In this document: piece after piece, positions 16,433 through 25,599 of the stretch
How the letters are laid out: each line of letters opens with the position of its first letter
Numbering within the stretch: position 1 is the stretch's first letter
DNA from: Salinispirillum sp. LH 10-3-1
Lineage (GTDB): Bacteria; Pseudomonadota; Gammaproteobacteria; Pseudomonadales; Natronospirillaceae
Assembly: GCF_030643825.1 (NCBI RefSeq)
Contig: NZ_CP101717.1
Coordinates: 1,984,001-2,048,000 of the forward strand
Length of the DNA: 64,000 nucleotides
Direction: 5' to 3'
The notes under the pieces: model-generated
Told to the model about the DNA's origin: nothing
Databases searched by the model: none
Seen by the model: the letters and a program-made list of their open reading frames with translations, nothing else
Program-made: the position numbers and the translations under genes

Positions 16433-18177
16433 TACCTACCTTCTTCCACGGCTAACTCCAACTGCTGATAATCATACATCCGCCGATACCAATTACCCTG
16501 CCGTAACAACTCGTGGTGTGTGCCGCGCTCCGTGATCTCGCCATGATTAAGCACCACAATGTGGTGCGCCTGCTCTATGGCTGTCAGGCGGTGACAGGCT
16601 ATCAGGGTGGTTTTGCCCGCTCTTGCCTCGCGCAGATGCGTGAGGATGTTCTGTTCTGTGTGCACGTCGACGGCTGACAGGGCGTCATCCAAAACGAGGA
16701 TGGGTGCGTCTACCAAGAGTGCTCGCGCTATGGCAACACGCTGTTTCTGCCCGCCGGAGAGGGTCACACCACGCTCCCCTACCAGCGTCTGATAGCCCGC
16801 TGGAAAAGAGAGAATATCGTCGTGCACATGCGCAATGCGCGCGACCTCTTCGATGTCCTCCGGTGTGGCATCCGGTCGTCCCAAGGCAATGTTGTCAGCG
16901 ATGGAGGCGGTGAACAGAAACGGCGTCTGGGGCACCACAGCAATGTGCGCCCGCAAGTTGTGCAGGCTAAGAGCGCGCACATCGACACCGCCCAGCGCCA
17001 CCTTGGCGGAAGCACTCTCTTCCAGCCGCAGCAGCAATTTAAGCAGGGTCGTTTTGCCCGAGCCTGTGTGTCCGACGATTCCCAACATACTGCCCGCCGC
17101 TACAGACAGCTCGATATGGCGTAAATAGGCTGTGTCGTCACCGGGATACCGAAACTCGTCAATGTTAAACGCCAATGAAGGCTCTAGTGATTGCGTTTGG
17201 GTGCCTTCGTCTAGAATGTCCGGCTCAGTGTGCAGCAGTTCGTAGATGCGCTCATACGCCGCGTGACCACGCTCAACCAGATTCAGCATCCAGCCCACGG
17301 CAAACATCGGCCAGATCATAAAGCCCAGGTACAGGGTAAAGCTGGTGAGCTGGCCCAAGGTGAGTTGATCGTGCACGATCATCCAGCCACCACCGGCGAC
17401 ACTGAGAAAAAACGACATGCCAACCGCCATGGAAATGGCGGGGTCGTATTTGGAGTCGGTGCGGGCGACACGCGCATTGGCGGCGTTGGCTTCTCGAGCG
17501 ATTTGGTTGAATTGTTCGTCTTCGATGGTTTCACGGCCATAGGCGCGAATCAGCCGAATACCGGATACACTCTCTTGCACTCGGTCATTGAGATCACTGA
17601 AGCGTGCTTGCGCGGTACGGAAAGACGCGTGCAGCTCGCGCCCAAATTGCCACATAAAATAGCCGACGATGGGCCACGGCAATAAGGCGACCAGCGTCAG
17701 TTGCCAACTGATCTGCGTGGTCAGTATCATCAAGACCACGATTCCTGTTAATGCTCCGTCAAACATCGCCAGCACCGCCTCACCGGCGGTCATTTCGACC
17801 GCCTGCACGTCATTGGTGGCGCGTGCCATCAAATCGCCCGTGCGGTGCTTCTGATAGAAACCACCGTTCTGACGCGTCAGGTGTCGATAGATGTCTTGGC
17901 GCAGGCGATTGGCCAGTTGATAACTGGCTCCGAACAGCGCAACCCGCCACACCACCCGCAGCAAATAGCTCACCACGGCGACGCCTACAACAATACCGAT
18001 GTAGAGATACAGTGCGCGGTGCGTCAGCGTTTGCTCGGCGATGCTGTCGACCAGCACGCCGGTAATCCAAGGCGGTACCATGACAGCCGCGGCCACGCCA
18101 ATCAACGCCAGTATGGCGATGGCATAACGACGCCACTCAAGACGAAAAAACCAACGGAGATTCCAAAAAACAGACAC
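16432..18177 (-). CDS. ABC exporter half-transporter, MdlA-like
   Basis: A 581-residue ABCB-type half transporter, the first gene of the pair. It has six N-terminal helices, then an NBD with Walker A GHTGSGKTTLL, signature LSGGQKQRVAIARAL, and Walker B ILVLDDALSAVD. Asp replaces the catalytic Glu here, as in E. coli MdlA, so this is the degenerate-site half. I chose GTG 18177 (VSVFWNLRWFFRLEW) because AGGA lies 10 bases upstream and family members begin at this tryptophan-rich segment. The alternative TTG at 18228 has no clear Shine-Dalgarno site and adds 17 residues. Confidence 0.85.
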   Translation of the reverse strand: MSVFWNLRWFFRLEWRRYAIAILALIGVAAAVMVPPWITGVLVDSIAEQTLTHRALYLYIGIVVGVAVVSYLLRVVWRVALFGASYQLANRLRQDIYRHLTRQNGGFYQKHRTGDLMARATNDVQAVEMTAGEAVLAMFDGALTGIVVLMILTTQISWQLTLVALLPWPIVGYFMWQFGRELHASFRTAQARFSDLNDRVQESVSGIRLIRAYGRETIEDEQFNQIAREANAANARVARTDSKYDPAISMAVGMSFFLSVAGGGWMIVHDQLTLGQLTSFTLYLGFMIWPMFAVGWMLNLVERGHAAYERIYELLHTEPDILDEGTQTQSLEPSLAFNIDEFRYPGDDTAYLRHIELSVAAGSMLGIVGHTGSGKTTLLKLLLRLEESASAKVALGGVDVRALSLHNLRAHIAVVPQTPFLFTASIADNIALGRPDATPEDIEEVARIAHVHDDILSFPAGYQTLVGERGVTLSGGQKQRVAIARALLVDAPILVLDDALSAVDVHTEQNILTHLREARAGKTTLIACHRLTAIEQAHHIVVLNHGEITERGTHHELLRQGNWYRRMYDYQQLELAVEEGR

Positions 18178-18262
18178 GAACGAGTAATCCTTTAACCAGT
18201 ATACGGCGGGCGAAGCATACGACGACAATCAACAGGACACCAGCAACCTTGCGGTGTTATCC

Positions 18263-18300
18263 GCCCACGCTATGGCAACCAAGGCTGCCATAGCGTGGGC
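18263..18300. terminator. Long perfect hairpin between ABC exporter and mcp
   Basis: A 15-bp perfect stem (GCCCACGCTATGGCA and its complement, loop of 8) lies downstream of the chemoreceptor stop at 18312. No T run follows on either strand. It could be a factor-dependent terminator, a 3' end stabiliser or a REP-like element. Confidence 0.55.
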
Positions 18301-18311
18301 GTGTCAGGCTA

Positions 18312-19964
18312 TCAGGTATTAAAGCGGCTCACGACCTTGCTCAATTCATCAGCGATGTGATTCAACTCGCTGGCGCTTTCAGATGTGGCCCCCATGGCAC
18401 GACTGGTATCCTCCACCATGCGCGAGATTTGCTCCACTTTCTCTGCAATGCTGCTGCTGGCCAGGCTCTGCTCTTTCGTCGAGTTGGCGACTTCTTTTAC
18501 GCGTGCCAGCGCCACTTCAGCACCCGACTTGATCTGACCCAGCAACTCGGCAGCGTCTTGCGTGGCTTTCACTCCCAGTTCGACTTGTGGCAGCGCAGTA
18601 TCCATGGATTTCACAACGCTCTGCGTGTCTGCCTGAACCGCCGAAATCATTTCATCGATCTCAATAGTGGCTTCTGAGGTACGTGCCGCCAAATTGCGGA
18701 CTTCATCGGCTACTACAGCAAACCCGCGCCCTTGCTCACCGGCACGTGCTGCTTCGATGGCGGCGTTCAGAGCCAGCAGGTTGGTCTGTTCAGCGATGGC
18801 CTTAATCACCCCTGCAATGGACGATATTTGGTTGGCACGTTCGTTCAGCTCACGCACCTTGGTAGAGGCGTCAGTCACCACCTGAGAAATCTGATTGATT
18901 TCGGCGCTGGCGGCGTTCACCTTCAACACACCCTGCTCCGCGAGTTCAGCAGAGGAACGAGAGTCCTCTTCGGTTTCACGCGCACTGTCGGAAATATGTG
19001 AAATGCTAACGGTCATCTCTTCAATGGCGGCCGCCATGGAATTTGACGCATCCGATTGCTCATTGGCCGCTCTCGCCACTTCTTGCGCCGCACCATTGAT
19101 GCGCCCCGCGTTATCGGTGAGCTGTTGCGACCCGTCCCGGATCTCCACCACGATGTTGCGAATGGAAGCGACCATTGCACCCAATCCGGCCAGCATGCTG
19201 CCTTCAGGCGCCTTTTGAATATTGATATTCAAATTGCCTTGCGCTGCCTGATTCATGAGGTCTATGGCGTCTTGTGGCTCGCCGCCCACTTGGCGCAGTA
19301 CACCACGCGCCAAGCCAGCCCCCAGAGCACCGATGATGACCAAGATAATCAACGCGACAATCAATTCACGCACCAAACGCACGCGGAACTCAGTATTCAG
19401 ATCGTCCATGTAGATACCGGTACCAATCATCCAGTTCCAAGGTGCAAAGGTTTTAACGTACTGCAGTTTAGGAACGGGGATATCACCGCCGGGACGTACA
19501 AACTCCGTATCAACGAAGGCACCACCCGGGTTTTGCCGCAATGCTGCAATAATATCCTGCAGGGTGTATCGGCCTTGGCCGTCACGCAATTGATTCAACA
19601 TGTTCTGCCCTGAGAAGGCAGGGTTAACGTGCGCTACCCCTACTCCTTCCATGGTCCAAGCATAAACGTATTCTGCTTTACCATCGGCGCCGCCGTAGCG
19701 ACTGGCTAACATGGTATCGATTGCGGCGCGCTGCGCTTCGGCACGGGTCATACTGCCGTCACGCTCTTTGGCATGATAGAACTCAACCATGCTGTAAGAT
19801 GCTTCAATGATGGATTGAATGACCTCCATTCGCCCCTGCGTCAAGTCACGATGTGTCGAGACTAACGATGCGATCGTCACAATGGCGACCCCTAGAACCG
19901 CCGATAAAACCATCAAAGCAATACGCGTTTTTAGCTTTAACATTCTGCGCACAGAATTGGCCAT
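18312..19964 (-). CDS. Methyl-accepting chemotaxis protein with sCache_2 sensor
   Basis: A 550-residue transmembrane chemoreceptor. TM1 is at about residues 14-36. A single-Cache periplasmic sensor spans about 40-185, with sCache_2 hallmarks such as [17 protein letters not shown] and [18 protein letters not shown]2 is at about 190-215. A cytoplasmic signalling domain follows, with the hairpin tip [19 protein letters not shown]. Such sensors usually detect small organic acids; the ligand is not predictable here. There is no C-terminal CheR-tethering pentapeptide: the protein ends VVSRFNT. AAGGTG lies upstream of the ATG. No che genes are adjacent. Confidence 0.92.
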   Translation of the reverse strand: MANSVRRMLKLKTRIALMVLSAVLGVAIVTIASLVSTHRDLTQGRMEVIQSIIEASYSMVEFYHAKERDGSMTRAEAQRAAIDTMLASRYGGADGKAEYVYAWTMEGVGVAHVNPAFSGQNMLNQLRDGQGRYTLQDIIAALRQNPGGAFVDTEFVRPGGDIPVPKLQYVKTFAPWNWMIGTGIYMDDLNTEFRVRLVRELIVALIILVIIGALGAGLARGVLRQVGGEPQDAIDLMNQAAQGNLNINIQKAPEGSMLAGLGAMVASIRNIVVEIRDGSQQLTDNAGRINGAAQEVARAANEQSDASNSMAAAIEEMTVSISHISDSARETEEDSRSSAELAEQGVLKVNAASAEINQISQVVTDASTKVRELNERANQISSIAGVIKAIAEQTNLLALNAAIEAARAGEQGRGFAVVADEVRNLAARTSEATIEIDEMISAVQADTQSVVKSMDTALPQVELGVKATQDAAELLGQIKSGAEVALARVKEVANSTKEQSLASSSIAEKVEQISRMVEDTSRAMGATSESASELNHIADELSKVVSRFNT

Positions 19965-20068
19965 GGCTATAGCACCTTCTTTTTGTTATCACCGTTGTTT
20001 ATATGAGCGAAGCAAAGTGACTGCGCGCACTGGACGAACTATAGTGCAGAAATATCTACCGTGCTGAT

Positions 20069-20686
20069 TTAATTGACCGGATCACTGCGCAAGGCCTTAT
20101 AGCCGTAATGCACTCGCATCCCGGTGGTCACAAAGCACAACAATGCAAAGGCCCCTGCTAGCCACGGGAACCAATGAGGAAAGAGACAGAACACCACAAA
20201 GATGGCAATGGTTTCAGTACCTTCAGCCAAACCGGCCATGTAGTGTAGGCCTTTGTTGGGATAGGTCAGACTTTTGATTTGCCGCTTTTCTGCCATTACC
20301 GCAAAAGACAAAAAGCTAATACCCGTTCCCACAAACGAAAGCATCAGTATCAACGCCCACAGCGTATTCGCCGGATGAGCCAAGGCAAAGGCAAAGACAA
20401 TGGCCTGATAAAAAAAGAAATCCAGGGTGATATCGAGAAAACCTCCGGCGTCCGTGGGCTCCGTCAGGCGCGCCAGCTCGCCGTCGATGCCATCTGCCAC
20501 GCGGTTCAACAGAATAAACACCAACCCAAGAAAATAGAGATTCGCCATGATGGCAGGCACGGCCATTAAGCCAACAAAAAATCCCGTCACCGTGACTTGA
20601 TTGGCCGTTATACCCCAGCCGTGCAGAGTCTTAGCGATACGGTTCAACGGAGGCTTGATTAAGGGCAATGCATAGCGATCTAGCAT
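20069..20686 (-). CDS. ynjF: CDP-alcohol phosphatidyltransferase, YnjF-like
   Basis: A 205-residue integral membrane enzyme with the CDP-alcohol phosphotransferase motif D-x2-D-G-x2-A-R...G-x3-D-x3-D, seen as DGIDGELARL and GGFLDITLD (about residues 66-90). It has about six transmembrane helices. The family joins a CDP-activated lipid to an alcohol; the alcohol is unknown here. Its ATG overlaps the ynjD stop by 7 bases, and the order with ynjB, ynjC and ynjD mirrors E. coli ynjBCD-ynjE-ynjF without the sulfurtransferase ynjE. Confidence 0.85.
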   Translation of the reverse strand: MLDRYALPLIKPPLNRIAKTLHGWGITANQVTVTGFFVGLMAVPAIMANLYFLGLVFILLNRVADGIDGELARLTEPTDAGGFLDITLDFFFYQAIVFAFALAHPANTLWALILMLSFVGTGISFLSFAVMAEKRQIKSLTYPNKGLHYMAGLAEGTETIAIFVVFCLFPHWFPWLAGAFALLCFVTTGMRVHYGYKALRSDPVN

Positions 20687-21327
20687 GGTGTCATAGCTCC
20701 ACTGGGTAAGTCATACACGCGTCCACCGGGGCAGTCGGCGGGGTCGTGCGTGACTAGGATCACCGGCACTTCACGTTGCGCCAGCTCAGTAAACACCCAA
20801 GTACGGAATTGCTCCCGTAACTGCAAGTCCAGCTTGCTGAACGGCTCATCCAGCAACACCGCCTGCGGCTCGGCCAAAAGCGTGCGCAATAAACTGACGC
20901 GGGCGCGCTGACCACCAGATAGGCTGGCGACATCACGATCACCATAGCCCTCAAGACTGGCCTCACTCAGCGCTGCGACGATGCGCGCTTGCTGCTCCTG
21001 GCGACTGAGTCCGGTCGGCAACGCAAACAAGAGATTTTCGGCCACGCTCATGTGCGGAAACAGCAAGTCGTCCTGATACAGCAAGCCGACATGACGTTGC
21101 TCCATCGGCAAGCTATCCAGGGCATGTTCATGCAATTTGATCACACCGGTGTAAGTGAAGGCTGGCGCAAGATCGCCGACGATGGCCGCTAACAAGGTAG
21201 ACTTCCCGCAGCCACTCGGGCCCATTAAGGTCACCACTTCGCGGGGCTGCACACTCAAGGTTACCGGCGGAAACAATGCCTCGGCGCCTTGTTTAATGTG
21301 TAAGTTTTCAAGTATCAACATAGTCAT
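20680..21327 (-). CDS. ynjD: ABC transporter ATP-binding protein YnjD
   Basis: A 215-residue ATPase with Walker A MGPSGCGKSTLL, Q-loop LLYQDDLLF, signature LSGGQRARVSLLR, Walker B AVLLDEPFS and switch histidine VTHDPAD. The size matches E. coli YnjD (217 aa). It would power the YnjC permease for uptake of the solute bound by YnjB. The start at 21327 overlaps the ynjC stop in an ATGA junction; the longer frame to 21411 lies inside ynjC and is not used. The solute is unknown. Confidence 0.88.
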   Translation of the reverse strand: MTMLILENLHIKQGAEALFPPVTLSVQPREVVTLMGPSGCGKSTLLAAIVGDLAPAFTYTGVIKLHEHALDSLPMEQRHVGLLYQDDLLFPHMSVAENLLFALPTGLSRQEQQARIVAALSEASLEGYGDRDVASLSGGQRARVSLLRTLLAEPQAVLLDEPFSKLDLQLREQFRTWVFTELAQREVPVILVTHDPADCPGGRVYDLPSGAMTPC

Positions 21328-23048
21328 TCCAGCTGCATGGCCCGACGATGACGAAAACGCCAGGCAGGAATAATGAGCGCCAACGAATAAATCAACATGG
21401 GCGCGAGCCATTGAAATAAAGCGTACACAGCGACTATACGGCGGTCACCGCCCGAGGCGATGTTGACCGTCTCTGTGGTCACTGTTGCGAAGCGCCCCGC
21501 CCCTACATAAAGAGTTGGCAGATACTGCGCCAAACTGACCGCGAACGCTAAGGCGCTGACGTACAGTAAAGGCCGCAACAACATCGGCCATTTGACTTGC
21601 CACAGGGCACACCATTCCGAGCCTCTAAGCAAGGTGGCCTGGCGCAGGTAGCGGTCGTCGAAACTGCGATACGGTCCCGACAAGCTGAGAAAGATATAAG
21701 GCACCACGAACATCAAGTGTGACCACAGTAATGTAAGCCAGCGCCCTTCTAGCGATAACCACACCAACACCATTTGCACGCCAAAGAGAAAGGCAATTTG
21801 TGGCACGATTAAGGGCACATATATCAACCACAGCGTTTTCGGACCGCTATAATGCGGTTTGGTGCGGCGTAGTGTGACTTCATGCTCTAAGCAGCCGACC
21901 ACCAGCACCAGCCCTATAAGGGCGGCGGCCAGTCCGGTATACAGCGTCAGCCAAAGCGGCTGTATCAACTGGTTCCAACCACGTAGCCAAAACCGAGTAC
22001 TGTATTGTTCGGGCAGAGCATCCGGGAAGCTCCAACGAAACGCAAAGCTCCAAACCAGAAGCACCAAGAACGACCCAACAGCAGCCGCGATCAACAGCCA
22101 ATTCAAACCCATGGCGGGCCAGGTAAAGTGTTGCCAAATAGAGCTACGGCGGCCACCCGTCAGGCGCCACTTCAGCACACGCGCCAAGCCTTTTTCAACG
22201 AGCCACCACAACCCTAGGCTTACGACGGTGATCAGAAGCAGTAAGGTAGCCCCGGCGCTACCCGGTAAACGCAACAAGATGTCGGGACTGTTGAACCAAC
22301 GATGCACAAGCACAGCCAGAGTTGGCGGCGCATTTGGCCCCATGATCATGGCCATATCCACCACCGACAGGCCATAAGCCAGTACGGCGAACATAGGGAG
22401 GCGAATAACGGGCAGCAACTGCGGAATGATCACGCGCCACCACGCCAAAAATGCACTGTACCCGAGGCTCCGTGCCATGCGCAAAGAGCGATCAACCTGC
22501 AATTGATTCAAAGCGGCGAGCGCCATGAACAATACGAAGGGCACTTCTTTCAGCGTCAGCACCAGCATCAAACTGATGCCCCAAGGGTCTTTTACCAACG
22601 AGAAATTGGGGGGTAGATCAAAACCGGTGAGACTGGGGCTGATCAATTTCAGCAACCAGCCACTGGGCGCTATCAGCGCGGCGATACCTATGGCGAAAGC
22701 CGCGTGTGGCACTGCCAGCAGCGCCGACAAACTGCGCCGCAGACCGCGCAAGCTTCGACTTTCCCACGTCAGGCTAAGAATCAGCAGAGTAATCAGCAAG
22801 CAGAGTATTGTAGAGGCCCAAGCGGTCCAGACCGACAGCAATAACGCTTTAGGTGCACTCGGATGCTGAATTAGATAGGCCCACGCTGAGAGGTCAATAT
22901 CACGCGCACCCAATACCGGTAAATACCCAAACGCCGGTAGCCATGTACCCAACAGGCCAACCACCACCGGCAACACGAATACCGCCGCCGTCAGCACAGG
23001 GAACCATGCCAATACCTTTCTGAGTCTGGACGGCGGCACTGCTGTCAT
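21324..23048 (-). CDS. ynjC: ABC transporter permease YnjC (two fused permease halves)
   Basis: A 574-residue inner-membrane permease with two tandem binding-protein-dependent transport domains. The EAA-like loops are near RMARSLGYSAFLAWWRVIIPQL and RQATLLRGSEWCALWQVKWPML, about 350 residues apart, with about 12 transmembrane helices in total. A single-chain permease dimer is typical of YnjC and of some iron and thiamine transporters. ATG 23048 forms an ATGA overlap with the ynjB stop; a start at 23069 is possible but would overlap by 25 bases. Confidence 0.87.
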   Translation of the reverse strand: MTAVPPSRLRKVLAWFPVLTAAVFVLPVVVGLLGTWLPAFGYLPVLGARDIDLSAWAYLIQHPSAPKALLLSVWTAWASTILCLLITLLILSLTWESRSLRGLRRSLSALLAVPHAAFAIGIAALIAPSGWLLKLISPSLTGFDLPPNFSLVKDPWGISLMLVLTLKEVPFVLFMALAALNQLQVDRSLRMARSLGYSAFLAWWRVIIPQLLPVIRLPMFAVLAYGLSVVDMAMIMGPNAPPTLAVLVHRWFNSPDILLRLPGSAGATLLLLITVVSLGLWWLVEKGLARVLKWRLTGGRRSSIWQHFTWPAMGLNWLLIAAAVGSFLVLLVWSFAFRWSFPDALPEQYSTRFWLRGWNQLIQPLWLTLYTGLAAALIGLVLVVGCLEHEVTLRRTKPHYSGPKTLWLIYVPLIVPQIAFLFGVQMVLVWLSLEGRWLTLLWSHLMFVVPYIFLSLSGPYRSFDDRYLRQATLLRGSEWCALWQVKWPMLLRPLLYVSALAFAVSLAQYLPTLYVGAGRFATVTTETVNIASGGDRRIVAVYALFQWLAPMLIYSLALIIPAWRFRHRRAMQLE

Positions 23049-24241
23049 CGGGCGTAGCGGTTCTGCCATTCAGCTTCTAGAACGCTCACCCAGCTGGCAT
23101 GAGGCTCTGGTAGCACAGACGCCAATTCCGCACTGGTGAGGGTTTGCGGACTCAAGGGAATATCCTCGAACCAGCGGCGTTGCTGTTCGTTCAAGCGTTG
23201 TATAGATAATACCGTTGGGTCGCCCCAGATTTCCGGGTCTGCCTTGCGTGCTTGCGCGTCGGGTGACATCAGAAAGTTAGCGACTACCTGGGCCGCTTCT
23301 GGTGCGCTGGCGTTCGCGGGAATAGCCACAAAGTGTGTGTTTCCTATGGTGCCACCCTCGTGCACGTAGCTGCGCACACTGGCCGGCAACTCACCCAAGG
23401 CAACGGCATTGGCCGCGTCGTTAGGGTTGAAGGACAACGACAATAAGATCGCACCATCGTTCAGCAACTGTTTCATTTCCGGCGCATCACCGGGGAAAGT
23501 GCGACCACCCTGCCAAGCAACCGCGTGCAAGGCGTCGAGAAAAGCCCACAAGGGAGCCAAGGTCGCACCGATATCCGCTTGTTGTGCGTCCGAGTATAGA
23601 ACGTCGGTGTCTTCAACCAGTTCCAACAGGGCTTGCTTTAAAAACGTTGTGCCATAAAAGCTTGGGGGTGCCGGATAGGTCACACGGCCCGGATTAGCCT
23701 GCGCAAACTCCAGCAACTGCGGCATACTGCGCGGTGGTGTGTTTACCCGCTGGGAGTCGTACATAAAGACTAACTGCGCCATACCCCAAGGGGCTTCCAT
23801 ATTGTCAACCGGTGTAGAGAAGTCCATCAGAACCGTGGGTTTATTCTCTACATCCACATAACGATAGTTAGGTAAGCGGTGCGTCCACGGATCGAGCAAC
23901 AAATCCTGCTCTTTCATGGCGCGAAAATTCTCACCGTTAATCCACACCAAGTCCACCGTACCATTCTCCGTCCGTCCGGCCGCTTTCTCGGCCAGCACGC
24001 GACTGACAACGTCACCGGTATCCGCCACTTTGACGTGCTCCAAGCGAATACCGTATTGATTGCGTACTTGCTGAGCAACCCAGAGGATGTAGTCATTGAT
24101 CGCTTCACTACCGCCCCACGCGTTAAAATAAACCTCTTGGCCACGTGCAGCGCTGACGGTATCGTCCCAGCTTTGCGCCGCAGCGGTGCTCGCCGTTAGG
24201 GCGGTTGCCAGCGCTAGGCTCGCCCAAAGTGTCTTATGCAT
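23045..24241 (-). CDS. ynjB: ABC transporter substrate-binding protein YnjB
   Basis: A 398-residue periplasmic solute-binding protein with a Sec signal (MHKTLWASLALATALTASTAAA, cleavage before QSW). The mature part has family features such as VYFNAWGGSEAINDYILWVAQ and TVDLVWINGENFRAMKEQ, as in E. coli YnjB. It is the first gene of the ynjBCD-ynjF operon, with 115 bases between it and the upstream flavin-reductase gene. The ligand is unknown; the fold resembles thiamine- and polyamine-type binding proteins. Confidence 0.87.
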   Translation of the reverse strand: MHKTLWASLALATALTASTAAAQSWDDTVSAARGQEVYFNAWGGSEAINDYILWVAQQVRNQYGIRLEHVKVADTGDVVSRVLAEKAAGRTENGTVDLVWINGENFRAMKEQDLLLDPWTHRLPNYRYVDVENKPTVLMDFSTPVDNMEAPWGMAQLVFMYDSQRVNTPPRSMPQLLEFAQANPGRVTYPAPPSFYGTTFLKQALLELVEDTDVLYSDAQQADIGATLAPLWAFLDALHAVAWQGGRTFPGDAPEMKQLLNDGAILLSLSFNPNDAANAVALGELPASVRSYVHEGGTIGNTHFVAIPANASAPEAAQVVANFLMSPDAQARKADPEIWGDPTVLSIQRLNEQQRRWFEDIPLSPQTLTSAELASVLPEPHASWVSVLEAEWQNRYAR

Positions 24242-24355
24242 TGTTTACTCCCGAGTTAGTGGCATCTTCTACGACATCATTGTGAGGCCATAGTTCCTTC
24301 AATTACTTGTTTTAATTATAGAATGTTTCAATTTCGTCACGCTGTGACAGAACGC

Positions 24356-24979
24356 TCAAGGTTGGGCATACCCCTTACGTTCAATAAGCGTCCCCTGATG
24401 ATAAGCATCAAGCCCGGCCACACTCACGATGTTCCAATCATCCAACTTAAGCCAGCCATCTTCTCCTACTGCCCCTTCGGGCACCCAGACTTCCTGTACT
24501 CGCCCCACCAGCAGCACCGTACCATTGATTGCCATGGTGTGCTCTTCCTCAAAGCGTAAGCCGACTTTTATTGGGCTTTGATTTACGTAGGGGGCACCAT
24601 GATCAGCACTGTACCAAGGCGTTAAGCCGGTCGCGCTGAACTCCGATTGACCCGACTCGTATTTCGCACTGGTTTGATGCGCTGCGTCGAGTATCTCCGT
24701 TGAAACGAGATTCAAGGTGAACTCGCCGGTCTCCTTGATATTGTCGTAGGTATCACGCTGGACGGAGAGCGGGCGAAAGAGTATGCCAAGGGCTGCCGGG
24801 TCCGCGCCAATGTGCAGTACCGAATTAAAGATAGCCAGATTCTCCGTGCCATCCGCTGCGCGCGTCCCCACCAAATGCACCCCTTTAATGCCGCTCAGTG
24901 CATTGATCAGTTGTGCGCGGTGACGCGAACGCATACTCGCTAAATCATTCAGGGTAATGTGGGCAAAAGACAACGACAT
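24356..24979 (-). CDS. Flavin reductase-like protein (FMN-binding split barrel)
   Basis: A 207-residue protein of the DIM6/NTAB flavin reductase family. Segments include KGVHLVGTRAADGTENLAIF (about 30-50), ILFRPLSVQRDTYDNIKETG (about 65-85) and NLVSTEILDAAHQTSAKYE. The fold binds FMN and usually reduces flavin for partner monooxygenases or acts as an oxidoreductase. No partner gene is adjacent, so the role is open. It lies 115 bases upstream of ynjB on the same strand and may share transcription, but it is not tightly coupled. Confidence 0.8.
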   Translation of the reverse strand: MSLSFAHITLNDLASMRSRHRAQLINALSGIKGVHLVGTRAADGTENLAIFNSVLHIGADPAALGILFRPLSVQRDTYDNIKETGEFTLNLVSTEILDAAHQTSAKYESGQSEFSATGLTPWYSADHGAPYVNQSPIKVGLRFEEEHTMAINGTVLLVGRVQEVWVPEGAVGEDGWLKLDDWNIVSVAGLDAYHQGTLIERKGYAQP

Positions 24980-25089
24980 AATTCACATTCCATTAGGCGA
25001 AAAGATAACAGTAGGGTTTACAGCGAGGGATGTAAATCGGATTGGCTTTGATGGTCTTTTTTGGGGGACAACACTGCGGTAGAGCAGTT

Positions 25090-25153
25090 GGCGGGTGTAA
25101 ACACACCGCCCTAGGGTTCGCCGTCAAGTAGGGTGTTGTATTTACACCCGCCG
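25090..25153. repeat. REPIN of the GTAGGGYGG family
   Basis: Two inverted arms, GGCGGGTGTAAACACACCGC and TATTTACACCCGCC, with AGTAGGGTG leading the second arm. This is the same family as the REPs at 2951 and 14161. It lies upstream of the flavin reductase gene. Confidence 0.75.
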
Positions 25154-25463
25154 ACCCCGCATTCGAGTGTTACCGAACACCACACATCAGGTTTCTTACG
25201 GTAACACGATTGTCATAATCGCGCCCCAGCCCTCCCACGAAAAACTCATAAACTATTGTTTTTATTAGCTATTTTAAAACTGGCACAGCACCTGCGATTA
25301 CCAAAGCAGCTATCTGATGAAGATACCTAGAACAAAAAAGCTCCAAAACAAAAATAACAACCGAGCACAGAGACCGCAGCGCCGCCCAAAAATAAAAATA
25401 AGGCGCTGATCAAGGCAGAACGGATACAAAAACAATAATTTCCCGTTCTACTGACGACTCAGT

Positions 25464-25496
25464 AAATAAGCCGACCTCGTGTCGGCTTCGTTATTT
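25464..25496 (+). terminator. Orphan plus-strand terminator
   Basis: The AAATAAG arm, stem CCGAC-CTCGT-GTCGG and CTTCGTTATTT form a hairpin with a T-rich tail on the plus strand. No annotated plus-strand gene precedes it. Confidence 0.6.
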
Positions 25497-25545
25497 CTGC
25501 CCCCTTACTTTTTCTCTAGCATCCCTTGTGCCTTTCTACTGGGTG

Positions 25546-25568
25546 TAAAAAAGCCTCCCGAAGGAGGC
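25546..25568 (-). terminator. Rho-independent terminator of the cyanophycinase-like gene
   Basis: The stem GCCTCC-CGAA-GGAGGC is followed on the minus strand by T6, 32 bases beyond the stop of the cyanophycinase-like gene. Confidence 0.9.
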
Positions 25569-25599
25569 AAACTAGCGCAGACGTTAAATCGGCTTGCTA

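Larger units (their letters stand above)
24980..25545. other. Gene-free stretch with REPIN and orphan terminator
   Basis: No convincing protein gene. It holds the REPIN at 25090-25153 and, at 25317-25409, a 30-codon frame for a very basic peptide (K/R/N rich) without a clear ribosome-binding site. A plus-strand terminator follows at 25464-25496. The terminator implies a plus-strand transcript, possibly a small RNA from about 25.2 to 25.5 kb. Confidence 0.5.

Noticed and set aside
21324-21411. A longer start for ynjD
   Set aside because: It would lie within the ynjC gene; ATG 21327 gives an ATGA overlap and the family length.
25317-25409. A 30-codon frame for a highly basic peptide
   Set aside because: No ribosome-binding site and A-rich composition that would give K/N/R codons by chance; kept only as a possible small-RNA observation.
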